From: Beroe ovata
Taxonomy: Eukaryota > Ctenophora > Nuda > Beroida > Beroidae
DNA: 16,559 nt
Direction of reading: 5' to 3'
Assembly: GCA_946803715.1 (NCBI GenBank)
Contig: CAMPET010000051.1
Span: forward strand, 1 to 16,559
Positions 8,617 through 16,559 of this stretch are shown piece after piece. Every line of letters begins with the position of its first letter. Position 1 is the first letter of the stretch. Below the pieces are notes generated by a model, which ran no database searches, had not been told where the DNA came from, and saw only the letters and a list, made by a program, of their open reading frames with translations. Made by a program: the position numbers and the translations under genes.

Positions 8617-10107
8617 ATTGATCAAATTCTTCATATGACGAATATCTGGTGTACTCAAGTTGCCGCGGATTATCGAATATCTCAGAATTATCTGCATATC
8701 ATCCATATTAAGCTCATTTCATTTTTAGCGCTCAATCCGTGCAAATTCATGACGAGAAATTACAAGATCATCTTATTTCTTGCGGTCGCCCAATTTCATG
8801 TTTGCTTATCTGTGATTTGAATGCTTTGAATCTGGAACGATCACTTAAAGCATGCATGTATCGTTTATTTATTGAACAACACATTTGAATTGCTTCCAGA
8901 CAAGACACAATTACAGTGCTTGGAATTGTTGTTTAAATCTTCCTATGCTCTGTACATCACTTTTGTCATTATGGTTGTTTGTTACTTAAGGCATATTTGA
9001 TATTAATGGGGCATTAAAATAGTATCATTTATATCATAACAAAACATTGTATTAACATTAAAATTTTTCAAAATATAAAAACGAGTTCGCAGATTTCTCG
9101 TCCAGTTTGAGGTCATCTTATTTTGGAGTAAGGTCACTGGTTACCCCTGACTCCAACAATTCCAGAGAACAGCAGCCGTCAAACTTCTTACCCTGCTAGA
9201 TTTCTTCAGAACTGTATCATGTCTTCTAATCAATACAATCGTCAAAAAAATACAATCGTCAAGATTTGACTCCAATCCGATTAAACTTGTCTTCAAATCT
9301 GCCCGGAATTTCATCAAATTACCCAATATCCCCAAGTTCCATCAGTCGACCCCCCACCCTCCTATTGGCCTGATGAATTCAATCATTTGATCACCGTGTC
9401 AACAAATTTTCTCGATAAATAAACTCATTGCGATAGCTCAATGAAACTTAATACACAGTCCTGGACTGAATGTATGCTACAGCTACTGTTTTAGTAATGA
9501 ATGCCATTTTCGTCACAGCTGCTTCGTTCGTCATATCGATTCATTGAAGCGTGCATGATTTGTAACATCTTAGAGAATCTGATTATGAATTATAGAGTTG
9601 AGTTCGATAATCATGAATTAGGGTTTCGATCGAGAGAATTTCGGATTTTGCGCGAAACTGCTTTTCTACTTATTTCATCTGAGTGTGTACGTGTGTGTCT
9701 ATGAATTCCAGATTTGCTTAAAGAACTAAGTATCACGCATTGACGTTAATAAACGCTTTTCAATAATTCTGGCGCAGATTTTGAAATTAATTTTCCACCT
9801 GAGTTAAGCTCTGAAATTGAACTACACACATGTTGCCTTACTCAGTATATATAAGTACATGGGAAAATTGCAGGGCTTGATTATCTCTAATGGTTTTCAA
9901 CTCGGTGACAAATAAACTAATTCTAAGTTAAACCTCTCTCTACTATATTTACGAAACACATTACCTCTCTAAATCGATTACAGGTGTTTTTCATTTTTAA
10001 TTTTGCTGTGTTTTTCCTCTTGTTTCATTTTGATATGGTATTTCCCGAGTTTTTCTTTTGTGCAGGTTTTTGTTTGAATATTTCATGCGCTCGGTGGTAA
10101 TGGAATT
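8617..10107. other. Non-coding AT-rich stretch
   Basis: Several reading frames of 60-70 codons occur, but none shows a recognisable domain or convincing splice context. A 9 bp direct repeat (AATACAATCGTC type) lies near 9233-9262. No gene is called. Confidence 0.45.
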
Positions 10108-10139
10108 CTAACGTACTCATTTTCTAACGTACTCATTTT
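10108..10139. repeat. 16 bp tandem duplication
   Basis: CTAACGTACTCATTTT occurs twice head to tail (10108-10123 and 10124-10139). It is a simple local duplication. Confidence 0.8.
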
Positions 10140-10246
10140 CTAGATTGCACAAACTTTTATTTATTCGCTCAATCGTAACATTAACTCAACGTACACGTGT
10201 CATACATCTTAACGACCACATGCTAGTCCCGATTCTTGAATCATAT

Positions 10247-10330
10247 CTCAAATCAGGTCTCAAATCAGGTCTCAAATCAGGTCTCAAATTATGCTTCAAA
10301 TCAGGTCTCAAATCAGGTCTCAAATCAGGT
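10247..10330. repeat. 12 bp minisatellite, seven units
   Basis: The unit CTCAAATCAGGT is repeated seven times in 84 bp. The fourth unit is altered to CTCAAATTATGC and the fifth begins with T. As the period is a multiple of three, the array keeps a frame open with a Ser-Gly-Leu-Lys repeat. No splice signals or flanking coding sequence support translation. Confidence 0.9.
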
Positions 10331-10840
10331 CTCTACTCTCTAGTGTCGTAACAAGGAATCGAAGCCGTGGGGTTCCGTACAGACCACTCTGTCACAGAAG
10401 TTGATAGCCTAATCACATTAAGAAGGAAGTTCCTACAGTCCCGATAAGATTTGAAATCTGATTTTGAGTTGGCTCATTCTATCATCCTTGATCATCATTA
10501 TTACATTCTTTTATTTGTGAGATTCAATACCTGATAATCCAAAAAAATTATCGCACTTTTTTCTAGTAAACTTATTCCTGAAGATTATCTTCAAATTTTG
10601 TAAATCTTCAATTGATAAATTTCAAATATACGGGAAGATTGAAATCATAGATTCCAATTTCACGACAACTTATAAATTCCAATGATTCAACGTCACTCCA
10701 GCTTAAATTACTTATTAATCTCGATGATTAATTTACTTATCAATTTCGATGATTTTTCTGCTACACCTGATTATGTATAGGATCGCTGGGTATTCTATAA
10801 TTTAATTTCACCCCCACTCAATCATTTGTCCGTTTTACTG
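10331..10840. other. Non-coding AT-rich stretch
   Basis: No gene is visible. A diverged local repeat with the core TTTACTTATCAATTTCGATGATT lies near 10706-10756 (seen twice with differences). Confidence 0.4.
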
Positions 10841-10902
10841 AACGTCAAACTTTAATCGCCGAATATTTACTTAACGTCAAACTTTAATCGCCGAATATTT
10901 AC
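10841..10902. repeat. 32 bp tandem duplication
   Basis: The sequence beginning AACGTCAAACTTTAATCGCC is present twice in direct tandem (10841-10872 and 10873-10902), essentially identical. This suggests a recent duplication. Confidence 0.9.
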
Positions 10903-12588
10903 TCGATACTATGTACGCTTATTCTGGTGTTTTGACACATGCGCATTGAATTTGAATACCATACATAATATGGGTTAATAAGCATCTTTTGCATTCGACT
11001 TATATCATGTTAGAACCGTATGCAACTTTTATTTCTTTCCATGGCAAAAGAATTTTATCTACTTCACGCACTACGCACCTACATTTTCCTAATTTTCATG
11101 ACCGGATCTCCTTGTTAATCTGCATTCCTATGATCGATAGAATAAACATTCACATCGATTTAAATAAGCAAAGTAAGGATTTCATGAAGGTTTCATGAAA
11201 TTTGATCAACGTCTACATGAATCTAGAAATCAGCCCAAATTTTGGATTCAGACTCGTAGTCTTATTCCTTAATTATATCCCAACACAAATTTCGTCGTGC
11301 GAGAATTTATTTGTAATTAAATTTGCGAAAGTTGTGACTCTGATTCGCATTCAATCATTGACAACCCTCCGTAAGAAATGGTATGGAATGAACAGTTTTT
11401 AACCGATGGACATTTTTTATTTTTTCAATCATCGTACATTGTATTTGTTTGCTTGTTTACCATTTGTACGTTATGCGTAACGCGCAAATACGGCCAATAC
11501 CTACTTTAAGCACTATCTCATATTTACCACGCTATATATTGACCTCTCTCTCTCGATTATACATGTATCCAGTCATAATTCCCTCATAATATGACGTCAC
11601 ACGCGTATGTCAATTTGTCATATCTATGCATCGCTTCAATCTAGGGTCAAAGTTGGTTCTTGAGTACATGATCATGATGTGACATACTCTGACAAACTCT
11701 GACATCCTCTAAACATAAATTTATTCAGGAATTGAGATCAATTAAACCTTTTGGAATTAATTCTTATGACCCTTTTGGAATACCTCTACTCTCTTTTAAA
11801 ACTTAAGCTGTGTCCTTTTCTTTGACTATTTTCCTTACCTAGCTTATTCTCATTTGATGATGTGTAAAACAAAATATATCTGCCTCACTATGATGTGAAT
11901 TTCATTGTATCGGCGTCTCATTCTTGTTAGAGCAATTGGAAATGATTTTACTCTGTCATATGTTTTGCGTATAAGATATTATCTTGGTATTCCTAATTTC
12001 CTTGGATGTAATCGAAAGTTAGTTGGGGAACTCAGTATTTCTAGGTCAGTCTGAGTTCGTAAATGAATGGAGTGAGTGAGAAACTTAAATTGGTTTACTG
12101 CTTGTATTATAGTTGTCTGCTTATAAGCAGGAATTTTGACAATTGACATCTGGAATAATTGGCAGATTCAAGTGAAAAACGCTCAACTTAAGAGTTGATC
12201 AGAAAGTAACTTAGATTGTGACTTTGTTTGCGAACACAAATCATGCTTGTTATAAGTTATAACTGTTCAGTTATGCGAATCCAGCCTTTTCTTGTAGGTA
12301 TACTCATCTCTCCCTAGGTTAATCGTTGACCAAGGCGTTATTCTTAGCAACATAATGCCCCAATGGGTTTTCAATGAGAATACTTCCAGCTCTATAATAA
12401 TTAGGGCAGGTCAATCAGAGTACAAAGCAACACAATTACAACTCACTCCACATTACTTGGGGAGATTGGAGGGGTTGAATAATTCAAAGAGGGACGACTC
12501 ACGGCGATTCCGTATGATGCTGCTTATCATAACTTTATAGTTGAGTGATTATGAGTGAATTGGGATAGGTATTATTTTGGTGCAGTGA
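10903..12588. other. Long non-coding AT-rich stretch
   Basis: About 1.7 kb has no recognised gene. Reading frames at 10989-11198, 11202-11402 and 12355-12540 are 61-69 codons, biased by AT content, and have no family resemblance I can identify. A CTCTGACA-type short repeat occurs near 11687-11710. Confidence 0.4.
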
Positions 12589-12650
12589 TGTGTGTGTGTG
12601 TGTGAGTGTGTGTTTGTGTGTGTGTGTGTGTGTGTTTGTGAGTTTGTGTG
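12589..12650. repeat. (TG)n microsatellite
   Basis: A TG tract of about 62 bp with interruptions (GAG, TTT). It lies in inverted orientation to the CA tract at 13001-13094, about 350 bp away. Confidence 0.9.
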
Positions 12651-13000
12651 GCCAGTTAAAGACATTTCTGCTGTGAAGTAAAGTTCATATACTCGATATT
12701 ATTATTCCTAGCACGACACTATTTCGGGCTCCATTTAGTAGTATGTAGGACGTATGTCGTATATATATATTCTTTAGCGACACCCTTTTCTGCGTCAAGG
12801 AACACGTCATGAGATGGAAACTCTTTTTCAGAGAAGCTTTGCAAAGTTATTTCTGACACCCGCTCTCCCACCCTTTGTCCCTCCCTCCACATATAAATTG
12901 GAGCTCCACAATGGGTTCTTCACTCAAATTCGGTTCAGCCCATTGATCTCCAATGTCCTGGTTCCATTCTTTCCGTTCTTTTGTTCGACCCCTGTGCGAC
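12651..13000. other. Non-coding spacer between microsatellites
   Basis: No gene is supported. A short ATATATATAT run is near 12760, and pyrimidine-rich sequence at 12855-12890. Reading frames here extend artificially into the adjacent CA tract. Confidence 0.4.
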
Positions 13001-13094
13001 CACACACACACATACACACGCACACACACATACACACATACACACACAACCACACACACNACACACACACACACACACATACAAATACACACAT
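13001..13094. repeat. (CA)n microsatellite containing a gap
   Basis: An interrupted CA tract of about 94 bp with an N at 13060. The Cys-Val and Thr-His reading frames across it are artefacts of the repeat. Confidence 0.92.
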
Positions 13095-13341
13095 AGTACG
13101 CGCAAACAACTCTGTTGATACTCTGACACTTAGACATGTAAACTGTTCCAATGGGGTTCCAATCAACACCTAACGCTCTTTCAGTCCACCCAATTCCATT
13201 ACTGAAACAAGTTTTGACCTGGCATATTCCAATCTGTTGAAGGAATTGCCTGGTAGCAACTCGTTTCACGTATTCCACCCGCGATTTTCTGTGTTGTTAC
13301 TTGATTCAGGGCCCATGGGGCTCCAAAACTTCCTCCCCATC

Positions 13342-13463
13342 CTATAGTGTCATAGTGGGGTGTTACCGATAGTGGAAAATGGTGAATTTTCATTTTTTTC
13401 GCCCAATTCATTATAAAATTTTCCACCATTTTTCACCATCGGTAACGCCCCATGATAGTATAG
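13342..13463. mobile_element. Hairpin / MITE-like inverted repeat
   Basis: The left arm (13342-13384) and right arm (13424-13463) are near-perfect reverse complements. Key blocks are CTATAGTGTCATAGTGGGG and its counterpart CCCCATGATAGTATAG, GTTACCGATAGTGG and its counterpart CCATCGGTAAC, plus shared AAAATGGTG. They surround a loop of about 39 bp. The element is about 122 bp with no reading frame of interest. The length and terminal inverted symmetry suit a miniature DNA transposon; a target duplication is not obvious. Confidence 0.65.
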
Positions 13464-13686
13464 AGCCTACCGTATTTGAAATATAGGTTGAAAGATTTAG
13501 CGCATATGTTAATAAGAATCTGATGTCTGCTTGGCAATCAATTATATCGTCACGTCATACGGTATGAATCATACCATGCTTCCCTATGGTGATTATATTC
13601 TCACGTAGTCTGATGAGTATAATGGACGATTTTGTTAGAATATAAGACTGAGATCATTGGCTGTCTAAAAATAGTCGATGTTTATC
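13464..13686. other. Non-coding stretch
   Basis: AT-rich sequence with no gene or repeat recognised, apart from a small inverted motif (ATACGGTATGAATCATACC) near 13557. Confidence 0.35.
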
Positions 13687-13719
13687 GTTAATCACTTGTT
13701 AATCACTTGTTAATCACTT
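13687..13719. repeat. 11 bp tandem repeat, three units
   Basis: GTTAATCACTT is repeated three times head to tail, followed by a degenerate continuation (GTTATTAACTAATCAC). Confidence 0.85.
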
Positions 13720-13925
13720 GTTATTAACTAATCACCCAACAAATGCTGTTTTTATAAAATAACAGCAGGCGCGGAAGCGTATTTTTCCTGCCGAAAGTCT
13801 GCTCACGTGACCATCAGACTAGGTACTTCATAATACCATATCGTTACACCATAATACATCCTGATTCAAGATCCGTTTACAATCCTGTCTCAGTTTTATC
13901 TTTAGACAAATATTTAACAATTATC

Positions 13926-14138
13926 TTGCTCTCAGATACACATATGAGTGTCGTCCTAATTTCATTCGTCACGCCGTTTGAAGCTTGTTATGCCGATATT
14001 TGGGTGCGAATATTGCTAGAAATTCGAATGAAATCTTTCTGTAACTTGCTTGATGTCAAGTCATGTTCATCACTAGAAACATTCAAAAGCTTACTCAAGA
14101 CATTTCTCTTCACAAGATCATACAACAATTATGACTGA
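13926..14138 (+). pseudogene. Probable 3' end of a non-LTR retrotransposon ORF2 (degenerate)
   Basis: The last part of this frame reads ADIWVRILLEIR, then DVKSCSSLETFKSLLKTFLF and a short tail to the stop. Many metazoan non-LTR retrotransposon reverse-transcriptase ORFs end with a similar pattern: a LWNSLPxxIR-like motif, then S-x-x-x-FKSxLKTxLF and an aromatic tail. Here the first motif has decayed and no RT catalytic core lies upstream, so this would be a 5'-truncated copy. The region after the stop (14139-14345) would be its 3' UTR, and the ATT microsatellite at 14343-14363 a typical 3' tail. The family (CR1/L2-like or other) cannot be told. The match is by pattern memory, so it is moderately secure. 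Confidence 0.5.
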
Positions 14139-14342
14139 GCATTCTCTCATCGTCACTATGAGCTGAAATACGTGTTTCATCATCTTCATGGACCCACTTT
14201 TCTTTTCGCGTAGAGTGAGAAGTGACTGTTGATTCTTAGTGACGAATGTAGCTATCTCGGTTTTCAATTATCTCACACAGTTGTACATAGGTGCGAGATA
14301 TTTTAATATTTTAGCTACCTCGATCCTGTGTTAAAAAACCCA

Positions 14343-14363
14343 TATTTTATTATTATTATTATT
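14343..14363. repeat. (TTA)n microsatellite, possible retrotransposon tail
   Basis: A short TAT/TTA tract follows the putative ORF2 remnant by about 200 bp. Several non-LTR families end in such simple repeats. Confidence 0.6.
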
Positions 14364-14790
14364 CCTTTTCCGATTTCGGGATTTTCGTCGAAATCTGTCC
14401 TATGCTTTCCCCTGGATTCATTTCCCTGCGATAACTTGATAAAATAGAGTCACCAAAATATCACTGAAACAGTCCACAATATTCCACGAAATTGAATAAA
14501 TTTTAGTAACCGTTCGATTTCTGAAACCACTATAGCTGGTATAGTCCAAATAGTATAGTTTCATGAAACTCTTTATTAAAGATTTGAAACAATTTTCTAT
14601 CTGTTACTGGAGGACATCTGAATTTCAGCTACTCTTTCAGAGTAGCTACTCTTTTGTCCGAGTTTGAATGAATTTTTATCGATAATTTATTTTCCAAATA
14701 TTCTTACTTCGGATTTAATCTTCATTTGAGGGTCAATCAACTATTATATAGTTAAGTTTATATTATATAGTTAAATTTTTTTGTTTATAC
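14364..14790. other. Non-coding AT-rich stretch
   Basis: No gene is seen. Small features are an inverted AGCTACTCT..AGAGTAGCT pair near 14629-14647 and a direct repeat of ATTATATAGTTAA near 14742 and 14762. Confidence 0.4.
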
Positions 14791-15302
14791 GTCAAACTAT
14801 GCCAACTGTCAAATTATGCCATCTACATTCTACAAACCTATTACACTAGAAGTTGAACAAAACGCCATCGCGAAGCTATTATTATAAGAGATCTTTAATT
14901 TTCAATGAGTTGAATATCGTTGGTTGAATTATGAATAAGAGTAAGGACTTAGACTTTTTGAAGCTGTTTCTAGTTTCCTTACATAAATTTTTCAGAACCT
15001 CTTTTTCTGTAACCATTTTTTGATTGTCGGATGAAAACAATATCAGAGGTTCCGTGGACATTCAGCGGCGTATGAAAATGCCACATTCTTGCCCAAACAT
15101 AATGCCACATTTTATCTTGCTCCCAACACTAGTAGTGGCACTCGCAATTAGATAATTATGATTCAACACTTGACGCCACACGACTCGAAATGCCGCATAT
15201 TCTATTTGAACGTAACACGCTATGCCACTTATAATAGTGCAACTCGAAATGCCACAATATATTTGAAAATAACACGCGATGCCACTAAGTGCCACTCTGG
15301 AA
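14791..15302 (+). repeat. Upstream half of a duplicated GPCR 5' region, copy 1
   Basis: This stretch is a diverged duplicate of about 15463-15954. Both contain the TGTCAAACTATGCCA-type 17 bp unit, CTACAAACCTATTACA, a CCATCGCGAAGCT block, a less similar middle, and then a closely matching block from about 15058 (ATGAAAATGC..CACATTCTTGCCC) into the GPCR exon. The last 240 bp are dense in GCCAC words, mostly as ATGCCAC. Confidence 0.75.
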
Positions 15303-15417
15303 ATGCCACATTCTTCCGCCGTCGTCTACTCGGAACCGTTTACCGTGCCAAGTCAAATCCTCATTGCATGCGTTCTGTACCTTCTTGCTATATTCGGTAC
15401 AATTGGGAACATCACGC
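15303..15417 (+). pseudogene. GPCR first exon, copy 1, cut at an assembly gap
   Basis: These 115 bp match the first exon of the GPCR at 15955, from its start codon through most of TM1 (ending FGTIGNIT), and stop at the N at 15418. About four synonymous and two conservative amino-acid differences (Ser/Thr at residue 5, Leu/Ile in TM1) separate the copies. There is no frameshift before the gap. The sequence after the N does not continue the gene but returns to the upstream repeat. It may be a truncated tandem copy or an alternative haplotype. Confidence 0.7.
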
Positions 15418-15418
15418 N
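15418..15418. other. Unknown base, probable collapsed assembly gap
   Basis: The N falls within TM1 coding sequence of the first GPCR copy, after which sequence identity changes abruptly. This is the same pattern as at 1327. Confidence 0.7.
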
Positions 15419-15462
15419 TGCTGAATACCTTTTGAGAGTGAGATGAATTGTTGAATGAATAA

Positions 15463-15954
15463 CTGTAAAACTATGCCAACTGTCAAACTATGCCAACTGT
15501 CAAACTATGCCACCTACAAACCTATTACAATAAAAGTTGACCATAATGCCATCGCGAAGCTGTATCTTTCATTTCAAATGTTTTTAATATTTCGGACTTA
15601 AACAAGAGTAATAGGTAACTAAGATCACTGTTTTGTGTTTTTCTACATTTCTTTGATTTTTCAGATGATTTTTTTGGATGAAACCAATCTATTAGAGGTT
15701 CTGTCGACATTTAGCGGCTCATGAAAATGCAGCCACATTCTTGCCCAAACATAATGCCACATTTTATCTTGCTCCCTACACTAATAGTGCCACTCGCAAT
15801 TGGATAATCATGATTCAACACTTGGTGCCACACGACTCGAAATGCCGCATATTCTATTTGAACGTAACACGCTATGCCACTTATAATAGCGCAACTCGAA
15901 ATGCCACAATCTATTTGAAAATAACACGCGATGCCACTTAGTGCCACTCTGGAA
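15463..15954 (+). repeat. Duplicated GPCR 5' region, copy 2
   Basis: This is the counterpart of 14791-15302. It starts with three units of a 17 bp tandem repeat (ATGCCA at 15473, 15490 and 15507; two units in copy 1). The final 230 bp before the GPCR start codon contain about ten GCCAC words. It is likely the promoter and 5' UTR of the GPCR, although a spliced upstream exon cannot be excluded. Confidence 0.7.
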
Positions 15955-16474
15955 ATGCCACATTCTACCGCCGTCGTCTACTCAGAACCGTTTACCGTGC
16001 CAAGTCAAATCCTCATTGCGTGTGTGCTGTACATTCTTGCTATATTCGGTACAATTGGGAACATCACGCTCATTGTGGCTCTTCGGAGAAACGCAAGGTA
16101 CGATCAAGGGGATTGAAATTCAAATTCTACAGGGTGTGTCAAAACAGAAGCTGAGATATGGATGATTAACTTTTTTTGACACTCCCTGTATGTTTACAAA
16201 CCGGGCATTGGAATTCAAGTTCTAAGCAATTGACCAATCAGAACGCAATATGACACAGATACAAGCAATGAAATCAAGAAACACTGTCACATGATCAAAA
16301 TTATTGGGGATCCCTCCCCAACAATACCATTCTCAATTAATTGCCTATTAATTACCCAATTATAATTTCCAGGTTGAGGAACACGAGCAATCTCCTCACG
16401 ATAAGCCTCGCAGCGAGTGATGTTCTGATATCAGCTATCGCAATGCCTGTATCAGGCTTCGCTGCAATTAACAT
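15955..16474 (+). CDS. Rhodopsin-class (class A) GPCR, 5' part, runs off the window
   Basis: A seven-transmembrane receptor that would signal through heterotrimeric G proteins; only TM1 and TM2 are in the window. Exons are 15955-16097 and 16373-16474, both with GT-AG junctions and a phase-2 intron in the first intracellular loop. An extracellular N-terminus of about 16 residues, without a signal peptide, precedes TM1 (about 18-42), which holds the hallmark G35-N36 (N1.50). Loop RRNARLRNTSN follows. TM2 (about 52-76) has LAASD with D64 (D2.50) and P73 (P2.59). The second exon ends at a GTGAGT donor. The intron position after the loop arginines and the LRNxxN loop recall melatonin-receptor-like and moody-type receptors, but the ligand class cannot be set from two helices. 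An in-frame ATG at 15931 would add eight residues; the 15955 start is conserved in the partial copy upstream. Confidence 0.85.
16128..16190. mobile_element. 63 bp MITE-like element in the GPCR intron
   Basis: The element has terminal inverted repeats TACAGGGTGTGTCAAAA and TTTTTTGACACTCCCTGTA, with one main mismatch, around a core of about 27 bp. Both ends carry TA, as expected for a Tc1/mariner-type TA target duplication. It is far too short to code for a transposase, so it would be a non-autonomous derivative. It lies within intron 1 of the GPCR, starting about 30 bp after the donor. Confidence 0.7.
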
Positions 16475-16559
16475 GTGAGTACAGCTTGCGTGATTTCCTT
16501 GCGTGATTCTCAGTTTGCGTGATTTCCTCGCGTGAGTCTCAGTTTGTTTACTATTATTT

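Noticed and set aside
8437-8820. Frames on both strands around 8464-8820
   Set aside because: They cross the CA tract and the N at 8616. The unique flanking part has no recognisable domain.
9141-9335. 64-codon minus-strand frame as a gene
   Set aside because: No family resemblance, no initiation or splice support, and AT-rich composition typical of chance frames here.
10247-10330. CRISPR-like array
   Set aside because: Units of 12 bp are directly adjacent with no spacers, and the genome is clearly eukaryotic. It is a minisatellite.
10145-10351. 68-codon frame with a Ser-Gly-Leu-Lys repeat, as a small repetitive protein
   Set aside because: It is produced by a 12 bp minisatellite whose period keeps any frame open. 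There is no splice context, homology or flanking coding sequence.
12814-13278. Frames of 64-143 codons on both strands over the CA tract
   Set aside because: They read through a microsatellite and an N, giving Thr-His or Cys-Val runs. This is an artefact of simple repeat.
15062-15295. Minus-strand frames with repeated Gly-Ile-Ala-Cys-Tyr motifs (also 15711-15947)
   Set aside because: They are the reverse translation of the GCCAC-rich repeats upstream of the GPCR. They are present in both duplicates because the DNA is duplicated, with no gene features.

Overview
The window is genomic DNA from a metazoan, almost certainly an invertebrate. It is AT-rich, with spliced genes, GT-AG introns of roughly 50-900 bp, an AATAAA poly(A) signal, CA/TG microsatellites and short inverted-repeat elements. 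I cannot name the species from sequence alone. All recognisable genes lie on the + strand. There are four single-base Ns (1327, 8616, 13060, 15418). Two fall inside CA microsatellites and two cut a gene copy in mid-exon, so they look like compressed assembly gaps.

Layout. (1) 1-1330: a fold-back repeat, then the 5' flank and first three exons of an ER-type 2-Cys peroxiredoxin gene (PRDX4-like), cut by the N at 1327. (2) 1328-2080: a CpG-rich patchwork of pieces of the same fold-back family plus plain AT-rich sequence. (3) 2081-3945: a second, complete copy of the peroxiredoxin gene in seven exons. It encodes 240 residues with both redox cysteines, the GGLG and YF motifs, a signal peptide and a KKEL C-terminus. 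(4) 4486-6839: a complete six-exon TMED10 (p24 delta / p23) gene of 207 residues with a tandem AATAAA signal at 7096. (5) 7355-7439: a possible first exon of an unidentified gene. (6) 7440-14790: about 7.3 kb without a convincing gene, holding microsatellites, minisatellites, two hairpin or dispersed repeats, and the 3' remnant of a non-LTR retrotransposon. (7) 14791-16559: a duplicated upstream region and first exon of a rhodopsin-class GPCR. The first copy is cut by the N at 15418. The second continues to a second exon (TM1-TM2) and runs off the window.

The peroxiredoxin and TMED10 genes both belong to the early secretory pathway: ER-lumenal peroxide removal with oxidative folding, and ER-Golgi cargo transport. 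I see no evidence that they form a functional unit; metazoan neighbours are usually independent. The most notable structural point is that the same pattern occurs twice: a truncated gene copy ending at an N, followed by a diverged copy that repeats the upstream sequence. This may be tandem duplication or two haplotypes laid end to end by the assembler. I found no convincing novel biological system. The points most worth checking are the peroxiredoxin ER-tail and acceptor shift, the GCCAC-rich sequence upstream of the GPCR, and the fold-back repeat family.
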